64,000 bases of DNA from contig OW569392.1 in NCBI GenBank assembly GCA_937625935.1, positions 186,001 through 250,000 of the forward strand, in the 5' to 3' direction. Of this stretch, positions 1-9,178 are shown piece by piece; within the stretch, counting starts at the first letter, position 1; each line of letters opens with the position of its first letter. The stretch comes from Tetramitus jugosus (Eukaryota; Heterolobosea; Eutetramitea; Acrasida; Vahlkampfiidae). The position numbers and the translations under genes are program-made. The notes under the pieces were generated by a model that did no database searches, was not told the origin of the DNA, and saw only the letters and a program-made list of their open reading frames with translations.

Positions 1-159
1 TCACCCTCATCAGACTTGCTCCCACGACCCCAGATCATTGATGATGCAAGAGAAAGGGAAGCATTCAGGAGTGGAGAAAACAAGATCATTCTTGTGTTGT
101 TGTTTGCGTCGTCAGTCAACGAGAGGAGAAGACAATTGTGTGATTTGTTTTTGAACTAG
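1..159 (+). CDS. 3' end of an unidentified gene (cut by window edge)
   Basis: Frame 1 is open from the first base for 52 codons and ends at TAG (157-159). The tail is mixed and charged, with residues such as IIDDAREREAF and a short hydrophobic run IILVLLFA near the end. An AATAAA hexamer follows 26 nt after the stop, which fits a + strand gene end. The other two + frames close sooner. I do not recognise the family, and the fragment is too short to be certain that it is coding. Confidence 0.4.
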   Translation, partial: SPSSDLLPRPQIIDDAREREAFRSGENKIILVLLFASSVNERRRQLCDLFLN

Positions 160-184
160 TTGATTTTTATTGTCTGACGACATA

Positions 185-190
185 AATAAA
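185..190 (+). terminator. Possible polyadenylation hexamer AATAAA
   Basis: AATAAA lies 26 nt downstream of the stop at 157-159. Position and sequence fit a eukaryotic poly(A) signal for the truncated upstream gene. In AT-rich DNA the hexamer also occurs by chance. Confidence 0.3.
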
Positions 191-288
191 GCCAAGGGTG
201 TCGTCTTTTATCCCAAGACATAGTTCCTAATAATTATTAAGTAATTTGTGTGTTTGGATTGATTGGGTTGGTAATTTGATGTGTGAGC

Positions 289-3200
289 CTAGCACTTTTG
301 TTGCTGAGTCGTATCAGCATAAGTGCACAATGAGTAAACCTTGAAACCAGTGTTGATGGTCAAGAAGGAGCTATCACCACTATCCATCTCGACACCACCA
401 TCCATAGGTACTTCGCCAAATGTATTCACAGGAGATTTCGACAAAACGTCATTAATGTTCCACAGCTTAACAGTACGATCATATGATCCACTGGCAACAA
501 CGTTTGGTGCATAAGGAACAAGACACTTGACAGCATTCGAGTGACCATAGAGTGTTGACATGCATGACCATGAACCTCCACGAATTGAAGTAGATCTGTA
601 ATCCCATAACTTGATAGTTTGATCCTTTGATCCACTCACAAGGACGTTATTGGAATAACATAAACTTAAGACTCCACTTTGATGTGCCTTTACACTCTTC
701 GAAAGGCCAGTATTTCCAGCAGCGGATTGACTGATAGGTGCTCTCATATCATATGCCTTAATAACACCGTCGTAGGTACCGCAGTACAATAAGCCTTGCT
801 CTGCGTGATAATACAGAGACAAAACAAATGATGTGTTCTCATACTTCAACAAGCATTTGCCCTTCTCTACGTCCCACATGCGCACAGAGCGATCACCACT
901 ACCACTGAACAAGAATTGATCATTGGTGGAGCAGAGAACATTGATCCAATCAGTGTGACCGTTCAATGTCTTGACACATGTTTGCTTGTTCAGATCCCAG
1001 ATACGAATCTTGTGGTTGGTTGGTCCGTCTTTGGAACCACTGACCAAGTTTCTTCCGTGAGTGCACAAGGCACCAACCTTGCCCTCACATCCGTGCAAAA
1101 TAGCCTTGCAATCACCAGTTTCAAAGTCCCAGAGACGAATACTTGTATCGCCGGAACCACTGCAAATATATCCCTCTTGGGAGTGGAGAGCACTGACAAA
1201 GCGAGTGTGTCCCTTGAGTGACAGAGTACACACATCCTCCTCCAAATAAATATTGGTTCCAGTAGTGGAGTTTTGAATTGCAGAGTCAGTGTCCCAAACT
1301 TTGATACTTCCAACACCACCGCCAGCCAAGAGGAACAATCGACCATTGCTGCAGCTGCTACCGACCTCTACAGACGGCTTCAAAGGAGAAACAATGGCAT
1401 TGGAAGACGCAGCAGCAGCAACAGAAGGAGCAGAGTTGCTACCGTTGTTGCCAGTATTGCTGGCTGACAATTTGTTCATTGTTGGTGGAGTGTTGATGGT
1501 GATATTGGGAATAGTAGTGGAGGAGCCCATGGGTCCACCACCACTGCTACCACCAGCATTAGGATTCATCATCATGCCCATCATTGGTGAATGATGTTGG
1601 TTGTTGAGCATCTTATTGTTGTTCCTAGGTGAAATTTGATTTTCATGAGTGATACCAACAATGGATGAATAACCTCCGGAAGAAGGCTTCATCATGCTCG
1701 ACATGGACGCTCCTACAGAGTGGAATCCAGTACCTTCAACAGATGTTGGACTTCCGGCTCTGCTGCTGTGATTGCTGCGTGGTGGAGAAATTGTCTTATC
1801 ACAATTGTTCATGATGGAACCAATGTGCAACTCGTGAGTACCGACAAGAGAAGGACCCAACATCATTCCACCACCTCCCAATCCATTCATACTCTGGTTT
1901 GAAAATTGTTGTTGATGGTGAGAGAGATGGTGATGAGAGAGGTGATGATTATGATGGTGATGAGAGAGAGGTAGAGAGTGTGAAATGAGGTGTTGCTGAT
2001 GTTGTTGCTGTTGCTGCTGCTGTTGCAACGAGTGGTGATGGTGATGAGGAGGTGGAATCCCATGATAATTCTTCAATTGATGCAATCGAGAACCGCCTCT
2101 TTCACCACTATTATTCATACTATTATTATTATTGTTGTTGTTATTATTTACACCGCTATTGTTACCACTCGTACCCATATTATTGTTATTGTTATTGCCT
2201 CCAGGGACCATTGACATGTGATCAGTGCCCATAAAAGAATCCATTGCAATCATGCCCTTTGTAACAAGTGGTGATGCATTCGATGGAGTAATCAATGGAG
2301 TCAACGGACTGTTGAGTGACTCCTTACCAAACAGACTGACAAACGTGCTGGCTGAAGTAGCACCTGCATTGGCAGTCGTGGCTCTATCCAACTCAATTTT
2401 CAACGAGTTAATCTGTTGACTCAATTGCTGTTGTTGTTGCAAGAGTTGCACAATGAAAACATCCTTTTCTTCGCATGATTTCTTCAATGATCCACAGAGA
2501 TTGTTGAGTTGAGAGATTTGATCTTGAGCTTGGTTCATGCATACTTGAAAAATGCCCGAAAAGGAACAATCGGATTGTAAATGAGTAAATAATTGTTCGC
2601 GTGGACCCTTCCAGTGACAACCATAGTTTCCTAGAGTGCACGAAACAATTTGTTTGCCGCATGATGTCTGCATGTGTTGATCCATCAACTCAAACTCAAC
2701 TAAATGACCACAACTATTTGGACATCGCATGATATGTGTTGAATTGGCCTATTTTGGATTTGTTAACTTGTTTGTTAGCTTCAACACATGAAACGAGGGA
2801 AAAAAAATGCAAATTTCTCGATCAACACAAAAAAAATTCCAAGAATGGCAGTAGCACAGTAGGGAGTAGTCGACGACTTGAAAAATGCGAACCACAGTCA
2901 CGATAAGTACCTAATGAATTCTTCTTCTTTGTCTAAAAATCAAAAATGTAAACGGACAGTGGTCGGGGAGAGAAGCTCTAGTAGTTGTTTGATGTGCTTC
3001 TTTGCTAACCAAAAATTTGTTGATGCGTTCAAAAACGAAAAAAGCTTTTCTTAGAAACGATTCTCTTTTTCCTTTGTTGATGTTGTTGTTGTGTTGGAGC
3101 TAATAAATTAAGTTGTTTTTTGGTTGATGAGTTGCCGATTATTCTTACTATTATTGTTGTTATTGTTGTGTGAGAGCTAGTGTGCAATTTAGTTTGCAAG

Positions 3201-3823
3201 TTGGAATGGAAGGTGTGATTCTTCAATGGACGGACTCACACAACACAGTGAGGTGTTTTTTTCGTGTGAACGGACTTCACTCCCCGACACTAAATTTTCA
3301 CAGGCATACATCAAACAGGAGAAAAACAGACCCCTCCTTTGCACAAAGAAGGTCTTTGATACACTTGAAGAAAATCGTGGATTCGCAAAATTTCCCTACT
3401 GCCATTTTGGAGTTTACAAAAAAAGAGTTGTTGTGATGCAAGAAAAAATGATGGTTGTGAAGGACTTACGATTTGTTGAACAACTGGGTTGTGAGTGAAT
3501 TGCTCATCCAGAGCTTTCATGTTTCTCACTGGTTGATCACACTTTGGACAAGCTTGAGAAACATTCTTCAAATGCTCAATGAGGTCTTCCCAGTTAAACA
3601 ATGAGTGACAATCTTTGCATTCCCTATTGTTCTTGAGTGTTGATTGACTCAAAGAACAAACGATGATTTCTCTCAACGGCTTTGATTGGAGTTCTGGACT
3701 TAATTTCGACAACCAAGCTGGTGAAATAGTTGGTGATGTTTCGTTCTGTTGATTGCAACCCTTGGTGGAGGGTGGTGCAGGGCTGGCAACAGGTGCTGGT
3801 GTATTAATGAAGATCGTTTCCAT
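289..3823 (-). CDS. TRAF7-like RING / TRAF zinc finger / WD40 protein (2 exons)
   Basis: Exon 1 is 3823-3470 and encodes 118 residues. Exon 2 is 2748-289. Donor GTAAGT (3469) and acceptor AG (2750-2749) join in phase 0, giving about 937 residues. Residues 64-102 are a RING-like region with CKDC and CPKC pairs but few other zinc ligands, so it looks degenerate. A TRAF-type zinc finger follows (RCPNSCGH, then spaced Cys/His), then a coiled coil rich in Gln. Next come about 300 residues of Asn/His/Gln/Ser low complexity, and finally seven WD40 repeats (SGSGDTSIRLWD, SGSGDRSVRMWD, SGSKDQTIKLWD, SGSYDRTVKLWN). This order matches animal TRAF7, a MAPK-pathway ubiquitin ligase scaffold. Ligase activity is uncertain given the weak RING. 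The splice model is inferred from phase and domain continuity; two separate genes are the alternative. Confidence 0.8.
2749..3469 (-). other. Intron of the TRAF7-like gene (721 bp)
   Basis: It is bounded by GTAAGT at the donor and a TAG acceptor, both at codon boundaries. It is the longest intron proposed here; the others are about 50-220 bp. It is AT-rich with T-runs and has no convincing open frame. It could hide a second promoter or a small RNA, but nothing specific is visible. Confidence 0.6.
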
Positions 3824-4703
3824 GGTTGATGATTGATTCGTTGATTTGGTTTCTTTCAGTTGAGTAATGGGAATTGCTGCTTGTATTTACAATGTATGGA
3901 TGGATGGCCAATAAATAGTGAATTAACCTGAAACAATCAATGAATGACGCGTACGAGAGTCCTATAATGAGCTATTCTTTGAATGTGTCGATTGGCAGTG
4001 ACTTGAAATACTCTTTAGCGCTCTTCCTTGGCTTGTGAGTTGGTGGTCATAAGTAATACCCGTAACTTGGTAAACGAAAATAGAACGGAGGGATTTCTTC
4101 ACCGATCCTTTGTTGTCCAAAGATGATTGTAAAATTTCCCCACGGGACGTTCACATACAAAAAATAACCTTTTTCTTTTAGAACTGAAACAGAAACGTTG
4201 TAAACAATTTCTGGTCAACTGAAAAACCTCCTTCAACGAAGTAGAGTGGTTCGCCATGAAAAAAGGTGCCCAACATGGAGTCTTAATCTCTCTTGTGCTA
4301 AGCATACTATATGCTTTGCTCCAATAACTTTCAGGTTACGACGAGAAGTCCGTTGAACAGCACTGGCATGAACCAGTTCTGCCAACCTTGTTTGGACGCT
4401 CACCTCCCATGAGGCCTGCACTTTCTGCATTCAGTGTCGAGAGAATTTAGCCCACAGCTGTAGTGTTACGCTCCTTAAGCGCATCGTATGTTTACTGTGA
4501 TAGGAGTCTAACTCCATGTCAAGCATATTATCAAGCCAATTCCAATCGATTTGAACAAAACGTCTTGACGACGGCGAAATAAATATGGTTTTTGTATTGC
4601 CGTGATCAATTCTTCCCGCCACAAAAAAGCAAAAACTCTTCGCTGATCAAAATCACCAAGACCAGCAACCATATCTAACTATCCATCACACAAAACACAC
4701 AAA
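3824..4703. other. Intergenic region, divergent promoters
   Basis: This 880-bp gap separates the starts of the TRAF7-like gene (-) and FCP1 (+), so it must carry both promoters. The short open frames within it resemble no family and overlap one another on one strand. No tRNA fold or repeat was recognised. Confidence 0.5.
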
Positions 4704-6656
4704 ATGAAGAAAAGGAGAGCAGTAAGAAGAAACACGAGTTCCAACAAGGAGCAAAAACTTGATGGTAGTGACTCCTCAGCTTCCACAACACCAGTCGAAA
4801 AACACACACTATTTCTCACACTTCCCATCTCTTATCAAGTTCATCACTATGATGCAGATGAGGTCGATGTGAGATGGCTAAAGGAAATTAACTCAAAAAT
4901 TGCTCTAGGTGACAAATTAGCAGAGATTTTGCATTTGAAATCATCTGATGGTATTGCAATGCCAATTGTTCATGCATTGTCACATATTGATGGTACTCTG
5001 ACTGCTCAAGCAAGCAAATCTGAGATTCAATCTCAGTTTTCAAATGAATTTCAATGGAATCAACACATGGTCAACTACTCGAGTGACGATTCATCTATTG
5101 TTCCTCCACCACTCAAAGAATGGAGAATTACAGTGGGAGAAGCAATCGGATGTGCACACGATCAAACGTACATGGACATTTGTTTGAGTTGTGGAAAATC
5201 AATTGCCAATCTCACACCCGATCAGAAAAAGGTCTATGGTGCAAAGGTTTCGGTCATGCATGGAGACAACAAGTTCCAAATGAAGCAGACGGATGCTCGG
5301 CAGATTGATATTGAGCATCAGAAGAAATTGTTGAGTGTTCATAAAAAGTTGGTGTTGGTTCTCGATATTGATCATACTTTACTGCAAGCCATGTCGTATG
5401 ATCCTGTTATTAAGGCCTATGATTTTTTGAAACAGTGCGGAGATGAGCTGACATCGTTTGCAGAGATTGGAGGAATGAGACTTGGAAAGAATTGGCGTCA
5501 TATTCTCAAACTTCGTCCCCATTTGAGACAATTTTTGGAAGACATGTCAAAATTGTGTGAATTGCATATTTTCACGCATGGTGATCGATTGTATGCGGAT
5601 TCTGTGGCCGAGGTGCTCGATCCAACGAAAAAATTGTTTGGAGATCGAGTCATTTCGCGTAATGAGATGGAAGAGAAGAGCAAGAAGACATTGAATCATA
5701 TTTTCCCGGCTGGTGATCAAGCTGTAATGATTGTGGATGATAATCTTGGTGTTTGGAGAGGTCATGAACCAAATGTGTTTCACATTGTGCCCTATATACC
5801 GTTTGAGCTTCATTTCGGTATAACGAATCGAGAGGTAAATAATCAGGCTGGAGGAAAACTGTCTCAGAGCGAGCCTTCAAAAATGCTTGACCTTAACTTA
5901 TTCCCAAAGAAAATGAAAGAGATTGATCGTAAGGAGAGCGATAATCAGTTAGAAGTTCTGTCATCGATGATCAAACAGATTCACGAGAAGTTTTTTGAGA
6001 GATATGATGCAGGTGATCGTTCTGTTCACGTGAAAGACCTCATGATACAAGCCAAGTCAAACATACTCAAGGATGTACATTTGCTGTTTAGTGGTATTAT
6101 CCCATTGGACACGGATCCGAATACGAATCGTCTCTGGAGACTGGCACAAAGAATGGGAGCAGCTTGTTATACCAAGTGGCGTGACGAAGTACCCATCTCG
6201 CATTTAGTGATCTCCCAAAGAGATCCCAATAACATAACAGATAAGGTCAAAAGAGCAGAGCAGACTCCAGGTCTGTTCATTGTACATACTTCTTGGATTG
6301 AGGAATGCTATCGGTATAATATGCGGTTGAACGAAGTGGACTATCTGATGATTACGAGTGGTGTTTATCTACCGATTACAAGGCACTACCACGTCGTCGG
6401 TGAGGCTGCTTCTTCATTCCAGGAAGCTGCTCAACAACTGATGATTGAGATGCGCAGAGCTCACTTTAAGCTTCACGAAGTCGTCGAAGATGACTTTTCT
6501 GATCTGGATGAATTGTCTGATGTCTCCTCTGCAGAAGATGAAGCATCTGACAGTGCTGAAACTCCTCTCACACCTGCTGCAGAAGAAGGCAATTCAGACG
6601 AAGAGGAAGACTCTGGTGACGAATTCCTCTCCCTGCTCGAACAATCGGGACAATAA
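4704..6656 (+). CDS. FCP1: FCP1-like RNA polymerase II CTD phosphatase
   Basis: This 650-residue protein should dephosphorylate the Pol II C-terminal domain in the nucleus, recycling polymerase after transcription. The catalytic DxDxT motif is visible as DIDHTL (221-226) inside an FCP1-homology domain at about 210-370. A further acidic metal ligand motif follows (IVDDNLGVW). Just upstream is the Cys-rich element typical of FCP1 (CAHD..., CLSCGK, about 150-164). A BRCT domain occupies about 450-555 and includes W near its end (FIVHTSWIEECY). The tail is strongly acidic (SDEEEDSGDEF), like the TFIIF-binding tail of FCP1. It is a single exon, and the first ATG follows an A-rich leader. The length is shorter than human CTDP1 but normal for a protist FCP1. 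The SRP14 gene begins 74 nt downstream. Confidence 0.9.
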   Translation: MKKRRAVRRNTSSNKEQKLDGSDSSASTTPVEKHTLFLTLPISYQVHHYDADEVDVRWLKEINSKIALGDKLAEILHLKSSDGIAMPIVHALSHIDGTLTAQASKSEIQSQFSNEFQWNQHMVNYSSDDSSIVPPPLKEWRITVGEAIGCAHDQTYMDICLSCGKSIANLTPDQKKVYGAKVSVMHGDNKFQMKQTDARQIDIEHQKKLLSVHKKLVLVLDIDHTLLQAMSYDPVIKAYDFLKQCGDELTSFAEIGGMRLGKNWRHILKLRPHLRQFLEDMSKLCELHIFTHGDRLYADSVAEVLDPTKKLFGDRVISRNEMEEKSKKTLNHIFPAGDQAVMIVDDNLGVWRGHEPNVFHIVPYIPFELHFGITNREVNNQAGGKLSQSEPSKMLDLNLFPKKMKEIDRKESDNQLEVLSSMIKQIHEKFFERYDAGDRSVHVKDLMIQAKSNILKDVHLLFSGIIPLDTDPNTNRLWRLAQRMGAACYTKWRDEVPISHLVISQRDPNNITDKVKRAEQTPGLFIVHTSWIEECYRYNMRLNEVDYLMITSGVYLPITRHYHVVGEAASSFQEAAQQLMIEMRRAHFKLHEVVEDDFSDLDELSDVSSAEDEASDSAETPLTPAAEEGNSDEEEDSGDEFLSLLEQSGQ

Positions 6657-6730
6657 AATTCCGCCAAACAAACTCCGAACTTCGATCACCAAAACAAACA
6701 ACAAGCAACCCTCAATCACAGAACAACAAC

Positions 6731-7426
6731 ATGGTTTACATTGCACAAAACGAAAAATTCATATCAGAAGTTGGAAAGCTTTATGATGCATGTAAGGACA
6801 AGAGATCCGTTTGGATGACATTCAAAAAGTGTACGTACATGACCATGCATAATCAACGAAATTATTCAAAAGCTCTCAAGTCGTGGTTAAGTTAAAAAGT
6901 GCATTTTTTGAACTGACACAACTATAACCTTGTTTTCTTTTTGAACCATTGATGATGACTATTGTTTTATATTGATTGGAATGGATGTTGAATAATGGAT
7001 GTTGTTTGGGGAAAATGTACATACATATGTGTGCGTAAATGAGTAGTCACTCCACAAGTACCAAAGCAAAAATCAAAGCAACAATTGGAAAAATCAGCAA
7101 AAGCAGCCGCTGCTTCAAACGAAACGAAAAAACCTGCGACAGCAACTCAGAAAAAAGCTGTCAAGCTACCAGAAGGCTGCCTCATTCGTGTTACTGATGG
7201 TCACAAGAAGAAATTGTCTACGATTGTACCACAAAAGAATTTGACCACATTCCAAGTTACTCTGTTCAATATTGTCAAGCAAAAGATGACAAATTTGAAA
7301 TCTGTGGAGAAGAAGGCTCCAGCAAAGACGAATGTTACTGCTGCAGCTGCTACGCAAGCTACAAAGACTACTGCTGCCAAGAGTGCTCAACAAGCAAAGG
7401 GCAAAACCTCATCCAAGAATGTATAA
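6731..7426 (+). CDS. SRP14: Signal recognition particle 14 kDa protein (2 exons)
   Basis: SRP14 pairs with SRP9 to bind the SRP RNA Alu domain and slow translation elongation in the cytosol. Exon 1 (6731-6830) encodes the N-terminal strand and helix region, with NEKFISEV and SVWMTFKK matching the usual SRP14 start. The donor is GTACGT at 6831. Exon 2 carries CLIRVTDGHKKKLSTIV and FQVTLFNIVKQKM, which are SRP14 signatures, then an Ala/Lys/Thr-rich tail like that of primate and amoebal SRP14. The acceptor is most likely AG at 7045-7046 (exon starting 7047), which restores an aromatic residue after FKK; AG at 7057-7058 is also in frame. The protein is about 155-159 residues. AATAAA at 7445 may be the poly(A) signal. 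Confidence 0.88.
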
Positions 7427-7522
7427 TTTATCTATATTAGAAACAATAAAATAACATTGTATAACAAAAGTCGGAAGTGGAATAATACAATTAACAAACG
7501 TAAAAGAAAAGTAGTTCTTGTT

Positions 7523-8830
7523 TTACATCTTTCTCTTCTTGTTCTTCTTCTCATCATCAAGTGTCACAAAATCCTTTGTTAGCTTGTTGATACCGGCATA
7601 ACTCTTTCTCTTCTTTGCATTGTCTTCCTTTTGTTTCTCTTGTTGGTCCTTGACTCTTTGTTGTTCAGCCTTCTTCTTTGGAACCAAAGTAACAAGTTCA
7701 ACATCATAGTAGACGGTAGAATTTGGAGGGACCTTTTCTTCGATACCCTGAACACCAAAGGCTCTGTTTGGAGGTATCACAAGCTCTCTCTTTCCATTCA
7801 ATGTCATTCCTTCGACACCAATATTGATACCCTTGATCACCTTCTTTGAACCTAACCGGAAAGTAAACGGATGCTTCAAATTTGTCTTATCAAAGCACTT
7901 GTTTGCATCAGGGTTCAATCTTCCCTTGTACGCAACACCGACTCTGTCTCCGATTTGAGCTCTACGTCCATGACCGACCAACACATTGAAAATCTCGACA
8001 CCCTTTCTAATGAATTGCTTTGGATCAGTGTGATCTTCCTTCACCTTGTCTTCCTCCTCTAGATCCTTATCTCTAATCTTCTTGTTTCGTTCCATGAGTT
8101 GAATCTTCCATGGTGCGTGATCAGGGTCCTTTTCTCTCAACAAATTTTTCACCTTTTCTTCGTGATGATTGGTCAGCGCAATCTTTCTTGCGAGTTTCTC
8201 GTTTGGAGCCGTACCAGGAATCAAGAAATTACCAATCAAGTGAACCTTGCAGAATTTGCTGTCCAATTCTGGTCTTCCCTTCATTTCAAAAGTCAAATTA
8301 TTGATTTGTTCAGTGTCAAATCGATGATCAAGCTTTAGCTCTGTGCTTGCCTTGGTAGACAACGTGGCCACCACAAACTTTCTTCTCTTTTTTTCTTCTG
8401 GATCAAACAAGCAGACTTGCAAGGCACAACCATGAGGTTTCGTATCACCCAACTTACTATTGTACTTTAATTCCATGGATTGTCTTGCTTTCAAGTACTG
8501 TTCAACATGTTTTGGCATTGGAGCTTTGACACCTGTTGTTTTTTGTTCATTTAAAATTCGATCCAATTCTGCTTCATTGGCATTGATTTGTGCAGTGGAA
8601 CCCAACTGTTTTTTTAGCTCTACTTCTAGAATGGCACTGGTCACGTGTAAGAGTGATCCATCAGGTACCGTATCGAATGAAAAAGGTTCGTGTGGCTTCA
8701 CAACAATGGACCATGTGAGAATGGTGTCATCTTTGATCATTTTGACTTGTTCGAGGGGTTCGGAGAATTGAACGTGTTGTTCTTGTTTCTTTTGTTGTTG
8801 TTGCTTTTTGGATTTTTTGGTGTGGGGCAT
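7523..8830 (-). CDS. Nuclear FKBP-type prolyl isomerase with nucleoplasmin-like N-terminus
   Basis: The protein is about 435 residues from the ATG at 8830. The frame stays open upstream to 9013, but the MPHTKKSKKQ start with its basic run is the more natural N-terminus. Residues about 35-130 resemble the nucleoplasmin-like fold of FKBP39/46 and yeast Fpr3/4 (WSIVVKPHEPFSF, then a hydrophobic strand). Residues about 270-380 are a complete FKBP domain (GDRVGVAYKGRL, FDKT, VIKGINIGVEGM, VPPNSTVYYDVEL). The tail is Lys/Arg-rich and looks like a nuclear or nucleolar signal. Known relatives are histone chaperones that isomerise histone prolines. The acidic tract usual in this family is weak. It shares a 348-bp divergent region with the BCNT-like gene, also a chromatin factor. 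Confidence 0.85.
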   Translation of the reverse strand: MPHTKKSKKQQQQKKQEQHVQFSEPLEQVKMIKDDTILTWSIVVKPHEPFSFDTVPDGSLLHVTSAILEVELKKQLGSTAQINANEAELDRILNEQKTTGVKAPMPKHVEQYLKARQSMELKYNSKLGDTKPHGCALQVCLFDPEEKKRRKFVVATLSTKASTELKLDHRFDTEQINNLTFEMKGRPELDSKFCKVHLIGNFLIPGTAPNEKLARKIALTNHHEEKVKNLLREKDPDHAPWKIQLMERNKKIRDKDLEEEDKVKEDHTDPKQFIRKGVEIFNVLVGHGRRAQIGDRVGVAYKGRLNPDANKCFDKTNLKHPFTFRLGSKKVIKGINIGVEGMTLNGKRELVIPPNRAFGVQGIEEKVPPNSTVYYDVELVTLVPKKKAEQQRVKDQQEKQKEDNAKKRKSYAGINKLTKDFVTLDDEKKNKKRKM

Positions 8831-9178
8831 GGTTGGTGTTTTAGGGTGAGAAGATGTGGTTGTTCGTTGTTGTGTGTGGTTTTGCTTTTCTGTGTGAAAC
8901 GCGTCGTTCTTTCTCTTGTGTGGAAATGAAATTTTGTGTCGCGCTTCAACAAAAAACATGAACTGTGAATTTGAGGTGAATACAATGGGTTTTCTCAAAG
9001 CTGTAAGAGTCAAGAACTGTGAATTATCAAGTCCATTCAGCTGATAAATGGAACATCTACGTCGATGAGTGAAGAACTGTTGTTGTCCTTCTCAAAGCAT
9101 TTTGCATGCTACACTTATTTCTCCGTAGATCTCCGGAAAAACTCCACGAAAAAAAAACGAAAGCAGTCTGTTGACAAC
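8831..9178. promoter_or_regulatory. Divergent promoter region between FKBP and BCNT-like genes
   Basis: These 348 bp separate two head-to-head genes whose products both act on chromatin. The frames extend into it from both sides (to 9013 on - and from 9065 on +) without family similarity, so the ATG choices at 8830 and 9179 set the limits. No specific box was recognised. Confidence 0.4.

Noticed and set aside
2749-3469. Treating the RING part and the WD40 part as two genes
   Set aside because: The donor and acceptor are in matching phase and the joined order reproduces TRAF7, so one gene is more likely.
6445-6786. + strand frame of 113 codons bridging FCP1 and SRP14
   Set aside because: It overlaps the FCP1 tail in another frame and the SRP14 start; its composition is a frame-shift of acidic codons and it matches no family.
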